Shown piece by piece: positions 37,824 to 46,932 of a stretch of DNA of 62,449 nt. Every line of letters begins with the position of its first letter. Position 1 is the stretch's first letter. The notes below the pieces were generated by a model. That model was not told the origin of the DNA. It saw only the letters and a program-made list of their open reading frames with translations, and searched no databases. A program made the position numbers and the translations under genes. The stretch is from Haemophilus parainfluenzae (lineage in GTDB: Bacteria; Pseudomonadota; Gammaproteobacteria; Enterobacterales; Pasteurellaceae): assembly GCF_003252725.1 (NCBI RefSeq), contig NZ_QEPO01000008.1:1-62449 (forward strand), in the 5' to 3' direction.

Positions 37824-39653
37824 TTAAGCTTCATGCTCTTCTAATTCTTCATACTTAGGTTCAGTACTTAAAAGAATCTCTTGAATATTCTCTGCCATTT
37901 TTTGATCGCATTCACGAGCAATATCAACCATAGCTGGATTTTTAAATATGCCTTTGTCAGGATCATAAACTTGCGACATTAAGGCCACTTCATGGCGATC
38001 TGCGTCAAAATAATATTGACTGACTGCTTTTGCCATTTTAGGGGCCATGCCTAAATTGATAAGTGCTCGTTTACCTGCTCGGACTGCTGAATCAAAGGTT
38101 TCACGAATCACATCATCAGCTCCCGCTTGATATAGTGCGAAGGTATCAAAACGATCGAATGCTCGTGCGATAATTTTTATGCGAGGATTAATTTCTCGAG
38201 CAAAATGGACGATTTGATTTGCTTGCGCCGGATTATTGATCGCTACAACAAGTAAATCAGCCTTTTCCAATCCTGCTGCAATTAAAAATTCTGGACGAGA
38301 AGCATCACCAAAATAGGATTTTATTCCGTAATCATTAAAGCCTTTAATCATGGAAGGATCTAAATCTACGATGGTGGTATCGTAACCACTTAATCGCAGT
38401 AAATCATTCACTATCTGTCCGAAACGCCCCATCCCCAGAATTAAGATTGGATGCTGTTCATCAATTTCATCCGGGTGAATATCATCTGCCTTCGGTTTAG
38501 GCATCAGTTTTTCATAAAGAATTAATATAATCGGTGTAAACACCATCGAAAGCACAACAATCGCGGTCATATTCGCATTTATGGTTTGATCTATCACGCC
38601 TTCTGCTGTAGCAGCAGCAAATAAAACAAATGCAAACTCCCCACCTTGAGCCATTAAAAATGCTCGTTCCAATGCGGTTTTATGTGAGCTTTTTGCTACG
38701 CGAGCAACCAAGTAAACACAGAGACCTTTTGTGAGCATGAGAGAAATCACGCCCAATAAAATCAATGACCAGTTTTCAATAACCACATCGAGATTTAATG
38801 ACATTCCCACACCAAGGAAGAAAAGACCAAGTAACAAGCCGCGGAAAGGCTCGATATCGGCTTCAAGCTGGTGACGGAAAGAGGACTCGGATAGCATGAC
38901 TCCCGCCACAAAAGCGCCCATTGCCATCGAAAGCCCGGCTTCTTCCATTAATAACCCCGAACCTAACACAACAAAGAGTGCAGCCGCAGTCATCACTTCA
39001 CGTGCTTTAGAGTTAGCGAGAATTTTGAAGACTGGATTCAGAATAAAACGCCCAATGAAAACCAACGCACCTAATGCCACTATCGCAATAAGTGCAGACT
39101 GCCACCAAACGATTTGTGATTCACCTTCAAAAGGTGATAAGAATGTAATCACCGCTAATAAAGGTACAATCAGCAAGTCTTCAAATAATAGAATTGAAAC
39201 TATTTTTTGACCTGGTTTTGTTGAAAGTGCTTTTCGTTCCCCAAGCACCTGCATCACAATTGCTGTTGACGTTAAAACAAAACCCGATGAACAAACAAAA
39301 GCGACTTCCCAAGATAAGCCAAATTGAGTCGCAACAACGGTCATCAGTACCGCAGAAATGACGACTTGCAAGCTACCTAATCCAAAAATCTGACGACGTA
39401 AACTCCAAAGATGAGAAGGCTTCATTTCAAGCCCAATCACGAATAAAAACATCACGACGCCAAATTCAGCAAGATGAATAATCGCGTGTGGATCATGAAT
39501 AATATGCAATCCAAAAGGCCCAATAACTAATCCAGCCGCTAAATAACCTAGTACAGAACCTAATCCGATGCGTTTAAATAACGGCACGGCAACAACTGCA
39601 GCCCCCAATAGCGCCACAACCCGGATGAGATCACCCGCTCCTTCCGCAGCCAT
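37824..39653 (-). CDS. kefC: Kef-type potassium/proton antiporter
   Basis: This is a CPA2-family K+ efflux system of the KefB/KefC type. From the chosen start (MAAEGAGDLIRVV, 39653; GAGGAG 7 bases upstream) it has 609 residues; the frame is open 14 codons further. About 12 helices come first, followed by a C-terminal RCK/TrkA-N domain with the nucleotide fold PILILGMGRFGQIVNDLLRLSG (about residues 401-422). In E. coli such proteins are gated by glutathione adducts. No KefF/KefG partner gene is next to it. KefB and KefC cannot be told apart here. Confidence 0.88.
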   Translation of the reverse strand: MAAEGAGDLIRVVALLGAAVVAVPLFKRIGLGSVLGYLAAGLVIGPFGLHIIHDPHAIIHLAEFGVVMFLFVIGLEMKPSHLWSLRRQIFGLGSLQVVISAVLMTVVATQFGLSWEVAFVCSSGFVLTSTAIVMQVLGERKALSTKPGQKIVSILLFEDLLIVPLLAVITFLSPFEGESQIVWWQSALIAIVALGALVFIGRFILNPVFKILANSKAREVMTAAALFVVLGSGLLMEEAGLSMAMGAFVAGVMLSESSFRHQLEADIEPFRGLLLGLFFLGVGMSLNLDVVIENWSLILLGVISLMLTKGLCVYLVARVAKSSHKTALERAFLMAQGGEFAFVLFAAATAEGVIDQTINANMTAIVVLSMVFTPIILILYEKLMPKPKADDIHPDEIDEQHPILILGMGRFGQIVNDLLRLSGYDTTIVDLDPSMIKGFNDYGIKSYFGDASRPEFLIAAGLEKADLLVVAINNPAQANQIVHFAREINPRIKIIARAFDRFDTFALYQAGADDVIRETFDSAVRAGKRALINLGMAPKMAKAVSQYYFDADRHEVALMSQVYDPDKGIFKNPAMVDIARECDQKMAENIQEILLSTEPKYEELEEHEA

Positions 39654-39680
39654 AGTTAACTCCTCAAATATTTTAAATAT

Positions 39681-39705
39681 AAAAAAAGATCGCACGGTGC
39701 GATCT
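39681..39705 (-). terminator. Terminator of tRNA-Ile2
   Basis: AGATCGCAC and GTGCGATCT (39687-39705) form a tight hairpin followed on the minus strand by six T residues, 8 bases after the tRNA CCA end. Confidence 0.85.
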
Positions 39706-39712
39706 CAATAAG

Positions 39713-39789
39713 TGGTCCCCCCTACCGGACTTGAACCAGTGACCAAGCGATTATGAGTCGCCTGCTCTAACCGACTGAGCTAAGGGGGG
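39713..39789 (-). tRNA. ileX: tRNA-Ile2, anticodon CAU (lysidine type)
   Basis: Read on the minus strand this is a 77-nt cloverleaf with an encoded CCA end. The acceptor stem is CCCCCCT/AGGGGGG, discriminator A, and the T-arm has GTTCAAGTCC. The anticodon loop is CTCATAA with anticodon CAT. The body GCAGGCGACTCATAATCGCT closely matches E. coli ileX, not elongator or initiator tRNA-Met. TilS converts C34 to lysidine so that it reads AUA as isoleucine. Confidence 0.9.
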
Positions 39790-39835
39790 AAAGTGCGGTT
39801 GATTATAGAGAAATAATCATTTGAAGTCTATATAC

Positions 39836-39870
39836 AAAAGGATGGTCGTTGGAAAATTGACCATCCTTTT
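39836..39870. terminator. Terminator downstream of glyS
   Basis: AAAAGGATGGTC (39836-39847) and GACCATCCTTTT (39859-39870) form a 12-bp perfect stem with an 11-nt loop, close to the glyS stop codon. Confidence 0.85.
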
Positions 39871-39879
39871 TTAGATTCA

Positions 39880-41946
39880 TTATTGCAATACCGAAATATC
39901 CGCCACTTGTAAGAACAAGCCTTGTAACGTATTTAAAATCGCTAAGCGGTTTTGGCGTAATGCTGGATCTTCCGCATTTACCATTACGTTATCAAAGAAG
40001 CTGTCTACCGGTGCGCGTAAGTTCGCTAATTTATCTAACACCGAAGTGTAATCTCCTTGTGCGATAAGCGGTTGTACTTCAGTGCGTAGTGCAAGTACCG
40101 CTTCAGCAAGAGCTTTTTCTGCTGGCTCTACGCAAGCGGTTAAATTGATCTCGCCAATTGCAGCATCCGCTTTGGCTAAAATATTGCTTACACGTTTGTT
40201 TGCTGCCGCTAATGCTTCCGCTGAATCTAAAGTACGGAAGTGTGATACCGCACGCACACGCGCATCAAAGTCAGCTGGACGAGTTGGACGACGCGCCAAT
40301 ACCGCTTGAATCACATCCACCGCAATACCTTCATCTTGATACCATGCACGGAAACGACCGAGCATGAAGTCCACCACATCGGCAACCACATTTTGATTTG
40401 TGAGTTTATCACCGAAAAGTGCGGCTGATTTTTTCACTAAATCTTCTAAATCAAGTGGTAAGTTTTTCTCAACGATAATACGTAATGCGCCTAATGCCGC
40501 ACGACGCAATGCAAATGGGTCTGCGCTACCTTTTGGTGCTTGGCCGATGCCGAAGATACCTGTTAGAGTGTCAAATTTATCCGCTAAAGCGACCGCACTT
40601 GCAACGAGTGATTTTGGTAATTCATCTCCCGCAAAGCGTGGCATATATTGTTCGTTTAATGCCACAGCTACTTCTTCATCTTCACCATCATGACGAGCAT
40701 AATGCATGCCCATTACGCCTTGCGTATCGGTGAATTCAAATACCATGTTGGTCATCAAGTCACATTTTGACAATAATCCCGCACGTTTTGCTTTCGCTTC
40801 ATCTGCCCCGATTTGTTTTGCAATTTCGCCTGCAAGTTGTTCAATACGGTCTGTTTTGTCTTTCAATGTACCGAGTTGTTGTTGGAACAACACAGTTTCT
40901 AAACGTGGTAAACGATCAACCAGTTTTTGTTTTAAGTCGGTTTTGAAGAAGAATTCCGCATCGGTTAAACGTGGGCGAACCACTTTTTCATTCCCTTCGA
41001 TAATCGCGGTTGGATCTTCCGGGTTGATATTCGATACGAAAATAAAGTGCGGTAATAATTTGCCGTCTTTGTCATAAATCGGGAAATATTTTTGGTCGCC
41101 TTTCATAGTGTAGACCAAGGCTTCCGCAGGCACCGCTAAGAAGCGTTCTTCAAATTTTGCCGCTAATACATTTGGATATTCCACCAACGAAGTCACTTCT
41201 TCAAGCAAGCTTTCTTCAATGTCAGCCACGCCGCCAAGTGCGGTCGCTTTTGCTTGAGATTTTGCCAAAATTTCTGCTTTACGTTCGTTGAAATCGGCTA
41301 CTACAGAACCTTTTTCACGTAATAATTGTGGATATTGGTCTGCATGTTGAATTTCAAATTCTTTCTCGCCTAAGAAACGGTGACCGCGAATAGTGCGCGC
41401 ACTTGCTACACCTAAAATTTCGCCTTCGATTAACTCATCACCTAACAACATCGTCACTGTGTGAACCGGGCGGATAAATTGCACGGTTTTATCTGCCCAA
41501 CGCATTGGTTTTGGAATTGGCAATTTCGCCAACGCATTAGCCACAATGCCGTTCAGCAAGTTTTTGGTCGGTTGACCTTCAATTTTTGCACGATGAACGA
41601 GCCATTCGCCTTTATCGGTTGCAATGCGTTCTGCTTGATCAACGGTAATACCACAACCGCGCGCCCAACCTTCAGCAGCTTTTGTTGGGTTACCTTCTGC
41701 ATCAAAAGCTGCAGACACTGCTGGCCCGCGTTTTTCGATTTCTTTGCTTGGCTGTTGTGTGGCTAAGTTCAATACTTTCACCGCCAAACGACGCGGCGCC
41801 GCAAACCATTCGATTTTATCGAATGATAAACCCGATTGGTTTAATTCCGCTTCAACGTTATCTGCAAAAGAGGTCGCTAATGTTTTGAGAGCTTTTGGTG
41901 GCAGCTCTTCTGTGCCGATTTCTACTAGGAAGTTTTGGGTTGTCAT
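39880..41946 (-). CDS. glyS: Glycyl-tRNA synthetase beta subunit
   Basis: GlyS is the tRNA-binding subunit of the alpha2beta2 glycyl-tRNA synthetase. I start it at 41946 ([20 protein letters not shown]), giving 688 residues, the usual family length, not at the upstream in-frame codon at 41970. The N-terminal [12 protein letters not shown] and the HD-type region with [12 protein letters not shown] are typical. Its partner glyQ is 3.8 kb upstream with six genes between, unlike the adjacent glyQS of E. coli. Uptake signals lie near 40591, 41045 and 41236. Confidence 0.96.
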   Translation of the reverse strand: MTTQNFLVEIGTEELPPKALKTLATSFADNVEAELNQSGLSFDKIEWFAAPRRLAVKVLNLATQQPSKEIEKRGPAVSAAFDAEGNPTKAAEGWARGCGITVDQAERIATDKGEWLVHRAKIEGQPTKNLLNGIVANALAKLPIPKPMRWADKTVQFIRPVHTVTMLLGDELIEGEILGVASARTIRGHRFLGEKEFEIQHADQYPQLLREKGSVVADFNERKAEILAKSQAKATALGGVADIEESLLEEVTSLVEYPNVLAAKFEERFLAVPAEALVYTMKGDQKYFPIYDKDGKLLPHFIFVSNINPEDPTAIIEGNEKVVRPRLTDAEFFFKTDLKQKLVDRLPRLETVLFQQQLGTLKDKTDRIEQLAGEIAKQIGADEAKAKRAGLLSKCDLMTNMVFEFTDTQGVMGMHYARHDGEDEEVAVALNEQYMPRFAGDELPKSLVASAVALADKFDTLTGIFGIGQAPKGSADPFALRRAALGALRIIVEKNLPLDLEDLVKKSAALFGDKLTNQNVVADVVDFMLGRFRAWYQDEGIAVDVIQAVLARRPTRPADFDARVRAVSHFRTLDSAEALAAANKRVSNILAKADAAIGEINLTACVEPAEKALAEAVLALRTEVQPLIAQGDYTSVLDKLANLRAPVDSFFDNVMVNAEDPALRQNRLAILNTLQGLFLQVADISVLQ

Positions 41947-41992
41947 TTTGTTTTCTCTGGTAAGGTGCACCTTGACACCATTTTATTTTAAT

Positions 41993-42463
41993 TTAATCTT
42001 TTTCAATAATAGCTTCACATTTCACTGGAAAATTAAGTGAATTTGCAATAAAACACGCGTGATGCGCATTTTCATGTAATGCCAATGCCTTAACAGCATC
42101 CGACTCACTTGAAATTCTTACACGAGGTTTTAATGTTGCTGAAATAAAACGTCCTGCTTGTTCAGAACTGCCTTCATCCATAATTGCTATTGCTTCATCA
42201 CGGTATTCTTGCACAATAATGTTATTAACGGCACAAAAATGTAAATACCATAATTTATGACAGGCAGAAATGGAGGCTAATAACATATCTTCTGGGTTCC
42301 AACGTGTTTTATCACCACGAAAAGCAGGATCAGCAGAACCTAAAATATTAGGTTTATTCAATGCCGAAGCAATAAAATCTCGCTCATACGCAGTATAAGA
42401 GGATGTGCCTCGCCCTAAATTCCCCACCCACTCTACGGTAGTTTGATAAGTATGTTGCTTCAT
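41993..42463 (-). CDS. OsmC family protein
   Basis: This 156-residue protein belongs to the OsmC/Ohr peroxide-reductase superfamily. The two expected cysteines are C68 (SACHKLWYLHF) and C137 (HHACFIANS). The motif WNPEDMLLASISAC places it with OsmC-type proteins rather than classical Ohr. It probably reduces organic hydroperoxides with thiols; the exact substrate is open. It is the first gene after the repeat element 42483-42690, which lies directly upstream of its start. Confidence 0.88.
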   Translation of the reverse strand: MKQHTYQTTVEWVGNLGRGTSSYTAYERDFIASALNKPNILGSADPAFRGDKTRWNPEDMLLASISACHKLWYLHFCAVNNIIVQEYRDEAIAIMDEGSSEQAGRFISATLKPRVRISSESDAVKALALHENAHHACFIANSLNFPVKCEAIIEKD

Positions 42464-42482
42464 TATATTTTCTTCGTTGTCA

Positions 42483-42690
42483 CTTCTGCCAAATCTCCCC
42501 TACCCCCTCTTTGCTAAAGAGGGGATTGGATCTTTGCAGAATTAAATACCTATATTCTACTTTAACGTTTTTTTGAAAGCAGGTAATTTAATCTTTATTG
42601 AAATTAAAATGTAAATGAGTCAGTTACTATCAATTTACTCAAGAAATCCCCCTCTTTAGTAAAGAGGGGGTAGGGGAGATTTGGCAGAAG
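42483..42690. repeat. MITE-like element with about 45-bp terminal inverted repeats
   Basis: The ends (42483-42527 and 42645-42690) are inverted copies differing at only two or so positions. They carry the core CAAATCTCCCCTA followed by the palindrome CCCCTCTTT-GCT-AAAGAGGGG. The 117-bp AT-rich interior has no reading frame. No clear target-site duplication flanks it. Each end can fold as its own hairpin, and the whole can fold as one long stem. The same end sequence recurs at 49723-50020. It starts 20 bp from the OsmC start and ends 17 bp from the DUF559 stop. Confidence 0.85.
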
Positions 42691-42707
42691 CTAATCCAAC
42701 CTCATAC

Positions 42708-43073
42708 TCAATCAGCCCTTACATTCTCTAAAAATAAATAAATTTGCTCGACTACCGCATCAATTTCACGCATGACTTCATCATTGTTAAATCGCATCAC
42801 CGTAAAACCAAGTGAATTTAATTCTGCATCTCGCAATGCGTCTTTTTCCTGATAATCAGGTTCATAATGCTGACTACCATCTAATTCGATAATCAGCTTT
42901 GCTTTCACACAATAAAAATCAACGATATAACTTAAAAGTGTCTTTTGTCGATTAAATCGAAATCCTAATAATTGATCTCGATTGATGCGTTGCCATAATT
43001 TTCTTTCCGCATCCGTTTGATCCACTCGCAATTTCTGCGAATTCTCTTTTAAGTATTTTTCATAGGGTTGCAT
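42708..43073 (-). CDS. DUF559 nuclease-like protein
   Basis: This 121-residue protein has the DUF559 fold, related to Vsr-type and restriction endonucleases. The region TDAERKLWQRINRDQLLGFRFNRQ is followed by the probable metal-binding core SYIVDFYCVKAKLIIELDGSQH (Asp, then ELDG) and the C-terminal GFTVMRFNNDEVMREIDAVVEQI. Length is normal for single-domain members. It starts 5 bp after the phosphatase gene and ends next to an inverted-repeat element. The biological role of the family is unknown; a link to the repeats is my inference. Confidence 0.88.
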   Translation of the reverse strand: MQPYEKYLKENSQKLRVDQTDAERKLWQRINRDQLLGFRFNRQKTLLSYIVDFYCVKAKLIIELDGSQHYEPDYQEKDALRDAELNSLGFTVMRFNNDEVMREIDAVVEQIYLFLENVRAD

Positions 43074-43078
43074 GAAAG

Positions 43079-44344
43079 TTACTTCTTGCCGTTCTCAATA
43101 CCTTCACTCAACACCTGCTGAAAACGCTCATAATCACAAAAGCCATTTTCATCTTTTTCACAGCCTTTGAGGGTTAATGCTGTTTGATTTGGTGGCGACA
43201 CTAAACTTAATGGCGTGATATTAATCAGCTGTTCAGTGGTTTGATAAACATAATCCAACTTAAATTTGAGTTTGCCACTGGGTTTGTGCTTCCACACTTC
43301 AAATAGCAACTTGCCGCCGATAGGGATATTTTCCAATGAATCATTCAATTCATAAGGCTCAACACCTAGTGCTGCCAGCAGCGCAACGATATTAGAATCG
43401 TGTCCAACCAATAAATTAATTTTATTTTTGCTATTCAGCTGTTGCTGAATAAATGCTAACAACGGATATGAGGCATTTTGTGCCAATGCTTCGTTATTTT
43501 TAAATAACGTGCGGTAATATTCGTTTTTAATTTCATTAATTGCACGCCATTTTTCTTGGCTATCCACGCGGCCGTTTGCGATTTCTGAATCAGGCTTGCC
43601 CACATAATGGGCGAGCAATAATGCGCTGACAATTTTCTTCCCTGTGCTAATAGCGCCGGTAATTTTAACCGATTTGCCGTCTTTAATACTGTACTCACCG
43701 ACTTTTCCACCTAAATCACACTCGCCTTTTTGCAAGCAGTTTGGTGAGTTTTTGTAATCGATAATTTCACTCAATAGCGCATAATTTGGCGCTAATTTTT
43801 GCTGTAAAGCGGTTAAATCAACATTATTTTTTGCAGATTCAATCAAGGCTTGACTTGGATTATGCGCCTGCGTATTAAAAATTGGATCTTTTTCTGAACC
43901 AATTTTACCGTGATGTTGCAGTTGAACATTACAGCCCGCAAATGCACCAGAAACAATCGCTTGCCCTGTTGCAATGGTGCGTTGCACACCATTTGCATAA
44001 GCAAAAATGCCTTCGCCCGATGCACAACGTTCTGTTGTTAGTAACCCTTTATCTGCAAGCCATTGACCTAAATACTGTCCGAAATAGGTTTCTAGCACCG
44101 TCCCTTTTGCAGTGAGATAGCCAGATGGTACATTCCATTTTGCCCATTCATAAGGGGAATATTTCGCCATTTCTTGCGGATCTTTTTCCACTGGCGAGCG
44201 TAATCCATGACGGCTGAAAATTAAGACTTTCTCAAGCTCATAATCTGCATTCTGTGTACTTTTGCGATTCTCTGTCGCAAATACACTACTTGCAAGCGTC
44301 AAACCAAGTAAAAGTGCGGTGAGTTTTAGGGCTGTTTTTTTCAT
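43079..44344 (-). CDS. Periplasmic histidine acid phosphatase (glucose-1-phosphatase-like)
   Basis: This 421-residue secreted phosphatase has a signal peptide cleaved after about A23 (LASSVFA-TE). The branch-2 histidine phosphatase motif RHGLRSP is at residues 45-51 (nucleophile H46), and the proton donor is in LLVGHDSNIVALLAALG (about 315). The GHDSN form resembles Agp (glucose-1-phosphatase) more than the HDTN of AppA phytase, while RHGLRSP is closer to AppA. The substrate is therefore open: sugar phosphates, inositol phosphates or others. Cysteines suited for disulfides are present. Confidence 0.85.
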   Translation of the reverse strand: MKKTALKLTALLLGLTLASSVFATENRKSTQNADYELEKVLIFSRHGLRSPVEKDPQEMAKYSPYEWAKWNVPSGYLTAKGTVLETYFGQYLGQWLADKGLLTTERCASGEGIFAYANGVQRTIATGQAIVSGAFAGCNVQLQHHGKIGSEKDPIFNTQAHNPSQALIESAKNNVDLTALQQKLAPNYALLSEIIDYKNSPNCLQKGECDLGGKVGEYSIKDGKSVKITGAISTGKKIVSALLLAHYVGKPDSEIANGRVDSQEKWRAINEIKNEYYRTLFKNNEALAQNASYPLLAFIQQQLNSKNKINLLVGHDSNIVALLAALGVEPYELNDSLENIPIGGKLLFEVWKHKPSGKLKFKLDYVYQTTEQLINITPLSLVSPPNQTALTLKGCEKDENGFCDYERFQQVLSEGIENGKK

Positions 44345-44384
44345 ATTCGAGACTTAACCTAACTTTCTATTATGCCTTTAAGAC

Positions 44385-44831
44385 CTAATCATTTAATGCT
44401 GAAATTGAGCTATAAAAATTCAAGGCATATTTGGCGCCATAAACTAACACCATAAATACCGCCACAATATTGACTACCGCAAAAAAGATTAGCTGTTTAC
44501 TGTTGCTTTCGAGCCAGAGCATTCTAAATAATGCGAGTGTACCAATATTTTCATCAAGTTCGCTCTCTCCGCTTAGTGTTCTTAAGGTTTTCAGCATCTT
44601 GCGTACAAAAGCGACAGTATTTATTGCCATGACGCTGAGTGCAATAAATCCTGAAGCCAAACTTAAAAACAGCACTAGCACATTACTCCACGCCCAATGT
44701 GCCCAATTCAGCTCAGAATACATAAATAACGCGAGTGATAAAAACAACACAGCGGGTGTTAAATTTCGCAAAAACATTAAATAGTCATCGCCAATTCTAA
44801 ATAAAAATTGCAAAAAACTGACTTTCTTCAT
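44385..44831 (-). CDS. Membrane protein of unknown function
   Basis: This 148-residue protein has three probable helices: about residues 25-42 (LTPAVLFLSLALFMY), 47-72 (WSNVLVLFLSLASGFIALSVMAI) and 115-138 (LIFFAVVNIVAVFMVLVYGA). A charged cytoplasmic-type loop KTLRTLSGESELDENIG lies between the second and third. I do not recognise a family. It starts 4 bp downstream of the glutaredoxin-like gene and is probably in one operon with it and the barrel-domain gene. Confidence 0.75.
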   Translation of the reverse strand: MKKVSFLQFLFRIGDDYLMFLRNLTPAVLFLSLALFMYSELNWAHWAWSNVLVLFLSLASGFIALSVMAINTVAFVRKMLKTLRTLSGESELDENIGTLALFRMLWLESNSKQLIFFAVVNIVAVFMVLVYGAKYALNFYSSISALND

Positions 44832-44835
44832 TACT

Positions 44836-45093
44836 TTAAAAAATCTCTTTTAATTTGGATTCATCTAAAATAACACGATCATCATCTAACAATAATGCCG
44901 GAAAGCCCGCATAACCTTGCGCTTTAGCATCATCAAATGCGGCGTGACGATCACGCAAGCGCAACCATTGTTTCAAATTTGGAATGGAAGATAATACTTC
45001 CACGGCCTCATAATCCACACCCAAGCGTTTTAACTCTGCCACAAATGGCGCTGTATCTGGGCAATCTGCCGCATAATAAAGAATAGGTTTCAT
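44836..45093 (-). CDS. Glutaredoxin-like protein, monothiol
   Basis: This 85-residue thioredoxin-fold protein begins MKPILYYAADCPDTAPF; only one cysteine of the active site is present (C11, CPDT). FPALLLDDDRVILDESKL resembles the cis-Pro and C-terminal part of glutaredoxins. The exact reaction is unknown. The start codon overlaps the stop of the upstream barrel-domain gene by one base, suggesting that the two proteins work together or are made in step. Confidence 0.8.
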   Translation of the reverse strand: MKPILYYAADCPDTAPFVAELKRLGVDYEAVEVLSSIPNLKQWLRLRDRHAAFDDAKAQGYAGFPALLLDDDRVILDESKLKEIF

Positions 45094-45743
45094 TATTCAC
45101 CTTCTTGTTCTGCTGCCGCAGTTGGGTTCAGTTTTGGTTCACCAATTTTGCTTAAGCGGTTACGATCACGATGTTCAAACGGTGCATCGTAATTTGGAAT
45201 AATCAGGATGGTGGTTTGATCATATGACCAAGTGCCATCATCATGGAATTTTACCGTCATTTCAAAACTTTCCGTGGTAAATGAACGCTCTAAGAACGGA
45301 TTCGAAATGATGCCGTTTGTGAGTGAACCACGTACCGCTTTTACGGTGAATTCTTTCGCATCAGCCGGTGCATTACCAACCGCAATAAACGTTTGGCCGC
45401 GTGGAATGCTGCCCGTTAATAAAATATTGCCTGTTTCAGGTTCCCATAACCAGTAACCAACTTGATCATGGAAGGTTTCTACCTCGCCCGGTTGTACAAT
45501 ATGAGCGTGATAACGTAATCCATAATAGAGTTGCGGGCCATTATTTTGACCATCTGTCGGATGGGCTTCGTAATGTTCGATATAAGGATCTTTTTCTGGC
45601 CCTTCGGCTTTCGGGTTGATATCCACACCACGCTTCCCTTCCCAAACACCCGCTAATCTAGCCAACGGGCCTAAATTCGCGAGCGTATTAGGATCAGTTT
45701 CTGCTTCAGTATAAATATCATCTGGGTATTGAAAATCTTTCAT
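45093..45743 (-). CDS. Nitrobindin-like beta-barrel protein (FABP-type heme-binding fold)
   Basis: The 216-residue protein shows the family marker GxWxG (LAGVWEGKRGVD, about residues 31-42) and a series of strands (QVGYWLWEPETGNILLTGSIPRGQTFIAVG, SFEMTVKFHDDGTWSYDQTTIL). This puts it in the THAP4/nitrobindin-like heme-binding barrel group. Whether it binds heme is unproven; no clear proximal His was identified. It is the first gene of a three-gene group with a glutaredoxin-like and a membrane protein. Confidence 0.78.
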   Translation of the reverse strand: MKDFQYPDDIYTEAETDPNTLANLGPLARLAGVWEGKRGVDINPKAEGPEKDPYIEHYEAHPTDGQNNGPQLYYGLRYHAHIVQPGEVETFHDQVGYWLWEPETGNILLTGSIPRGQTFIAVGNAPADAKEFTVKAVRGSLTNGIISNPFLERSFTTESFEMTVKFHDDGTWSYDQTTILIIPNYDAPFEHRDRNRLSKIGEPKLNPTAAAEQEGE

Positions 45744-45796
45744 GATTATCTCCTTATATCGTTGTGTTAATGCTTAAAGTGCGGTCGTTTTTCGCC

Positions 45797-46705
45797 TTAT
45801 TTTTTACAGCCTGGGAAACCTAAGGCTTCACGGCTCGCATAGTACGCTTCTGCCACGCCTTTGGTTAATGCACGAATGCGTAAAATATAGCGTTGACGCT
45901 CTGTGACCGAAATCGCTTTACGTGCATCTAATAAGTTAAAGCTGTGTGCTGCTTTTAAGATGCGCTCGTAAGCTGGTAATGGTAACGGACGTTCTAATTC
46001 TAATAAGCTTTTCGCTTCTTTTTCGTATTGATCAAAGCAGTAGAATAAGAAATCGGTATCCGCATATTCAAAGTTGTAAGTCGATTGCTCCACTTCGTTT
46101 TGATGGAATACATCGCCGTAAGTGGTTTTGCCAAGTGGACCATCAGACCAAACTAAGTCATACACCGAATCCACACCTTGAATGTACATGGCCAAACGCT
46201 CTAAACCGTAGGTCACTTCACCTGTTACGGGTTTACATTCTAAGCCGCCCACTTGTTGGAAATAGGTAAATTGGGTCACTTCCATACCGTTTAACCACAC
46301 TTCCCAGCCTAAACCCCAAGCACCTAAGGTCGGGTTTTCCCAGTTATCTTCCACAAAACGAATGTCGTTTTGTGTTGGATCAAAACCGAGCATTTCAAGT
46401 GAACCTAAATAGAGTTCTTGAATGTTATCTGGGGACGGTTTAATCACCACTTGGAATTGATAGTAATGTTGTAAACGGTTTGGGTTTTCGCCATAACGAC
46501 CATCGGTCGGACGACGTGAAGGTTGCACATAAGCAAATGCCATTGGCTCTGGGCCTAATGCGCGTAATGCAGTCATTGGGTGAGAAGTACCTGCGCCTAC
46601 TTCCATATCAAAGGGTTGCACAACGGTACAGCCTTGATTTGCCCAATATTCTTGCAAGGCTAAAATCATGCCTTGGAATGTTTTTACGTTGAATTTTGTA
46701 CTCAT
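45797..46705 (-). CDS. glyQ: Glycyl-tRNA synthetase alpha subunit
   Basis: GlyQ is the catalytic subunit that makes glycyl-adenylate. The 302-residue protein shows the N-terminal [31 protein letters not shown], the [22 protein letters not shown] motif 2 and [10 protein letters not shown] motif 3. It is transcribed in the same direction as glyS but six other genes lie between the two. An uptake signal lies between its stop and the next gene (about 45775). Confidence 0.97.
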   Translation of the reverse strand: MSTKFNVKTFQGMILALQEYWANQGCTVVQPFDMEVGAGTSHPMTALRALGPEPMAFAYVQPSRRPTDGRYGENPNRLQHYYQFQVVIKPSPDNIQELYLGSLEMLGFDPTQNDIRFVEDNWENPTLGAWGLGWEVWLNGMEVTQFTYFQQVGGLECKPVTGEVTYGLERLAMYIQGVDSVYDLVWSDGPLGKTTYGDVFHQNEVEQSTYNFEYADTDFLFYCFDQYEKEAKSLLELERPLPLPAYERILKAAHSFNLLDARKAISVTERQRYILRIRALTKGVAEAYYASREALGFPGCKK

Positions 46706-46932
46706 AATTTTTTTAATAACAATGTGATGAAAAATACAGGCATTATACTTGAAACTATAAGGCGGATAAAGGCGAAAAAGTGCGGTCAGAAAAATCCTTA
46801 AATTTTTTATTTCTCTTAAATTTCATTCATTTTGATGATGAGTTATTTTCATCATGAGAGATTTGCTTGCCAGGCCTCAAATGTGTAAACTGCTGGCGCT
46901 TTTATACAGACTTTTATCCTAGGGATTTTAAA
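46706..46932 (+). promoter_or_regulatory. Upstream region of the TonB-dependent receptor with operator-like dyad
   Basis: The gap holds an uptake signal (about 46780), a dyad ATGATGA / TCATCAT (46835-46855) and a hairpin GCCAG / CTGGC (46869-46897). The dyad is a poor match to a Fur box. I see no cobalamin riboswitch (no B12-box-like core). Confidence 0.35.

Noticed and set aside
39654-39695. Upstream start for the Kef antiporter
   Set aside because: The start at 39653 has GAGGAG at good distance, and the added residues (MRSFFIFKIFEEL) come from the untranslated region.
46834-46855. Fur box upstream of the receptor
   Set aside because: The dyad is clear but matches the 19-bp Fur consensus at only about half its positions.
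46867-46932. Extended N-terminus of the TonB-dependent receptor
   Set aside because: The signal peptide begins at 46933 with AGGGA before it; the upstream residues (MPGLKCVNC...) would spoil export.
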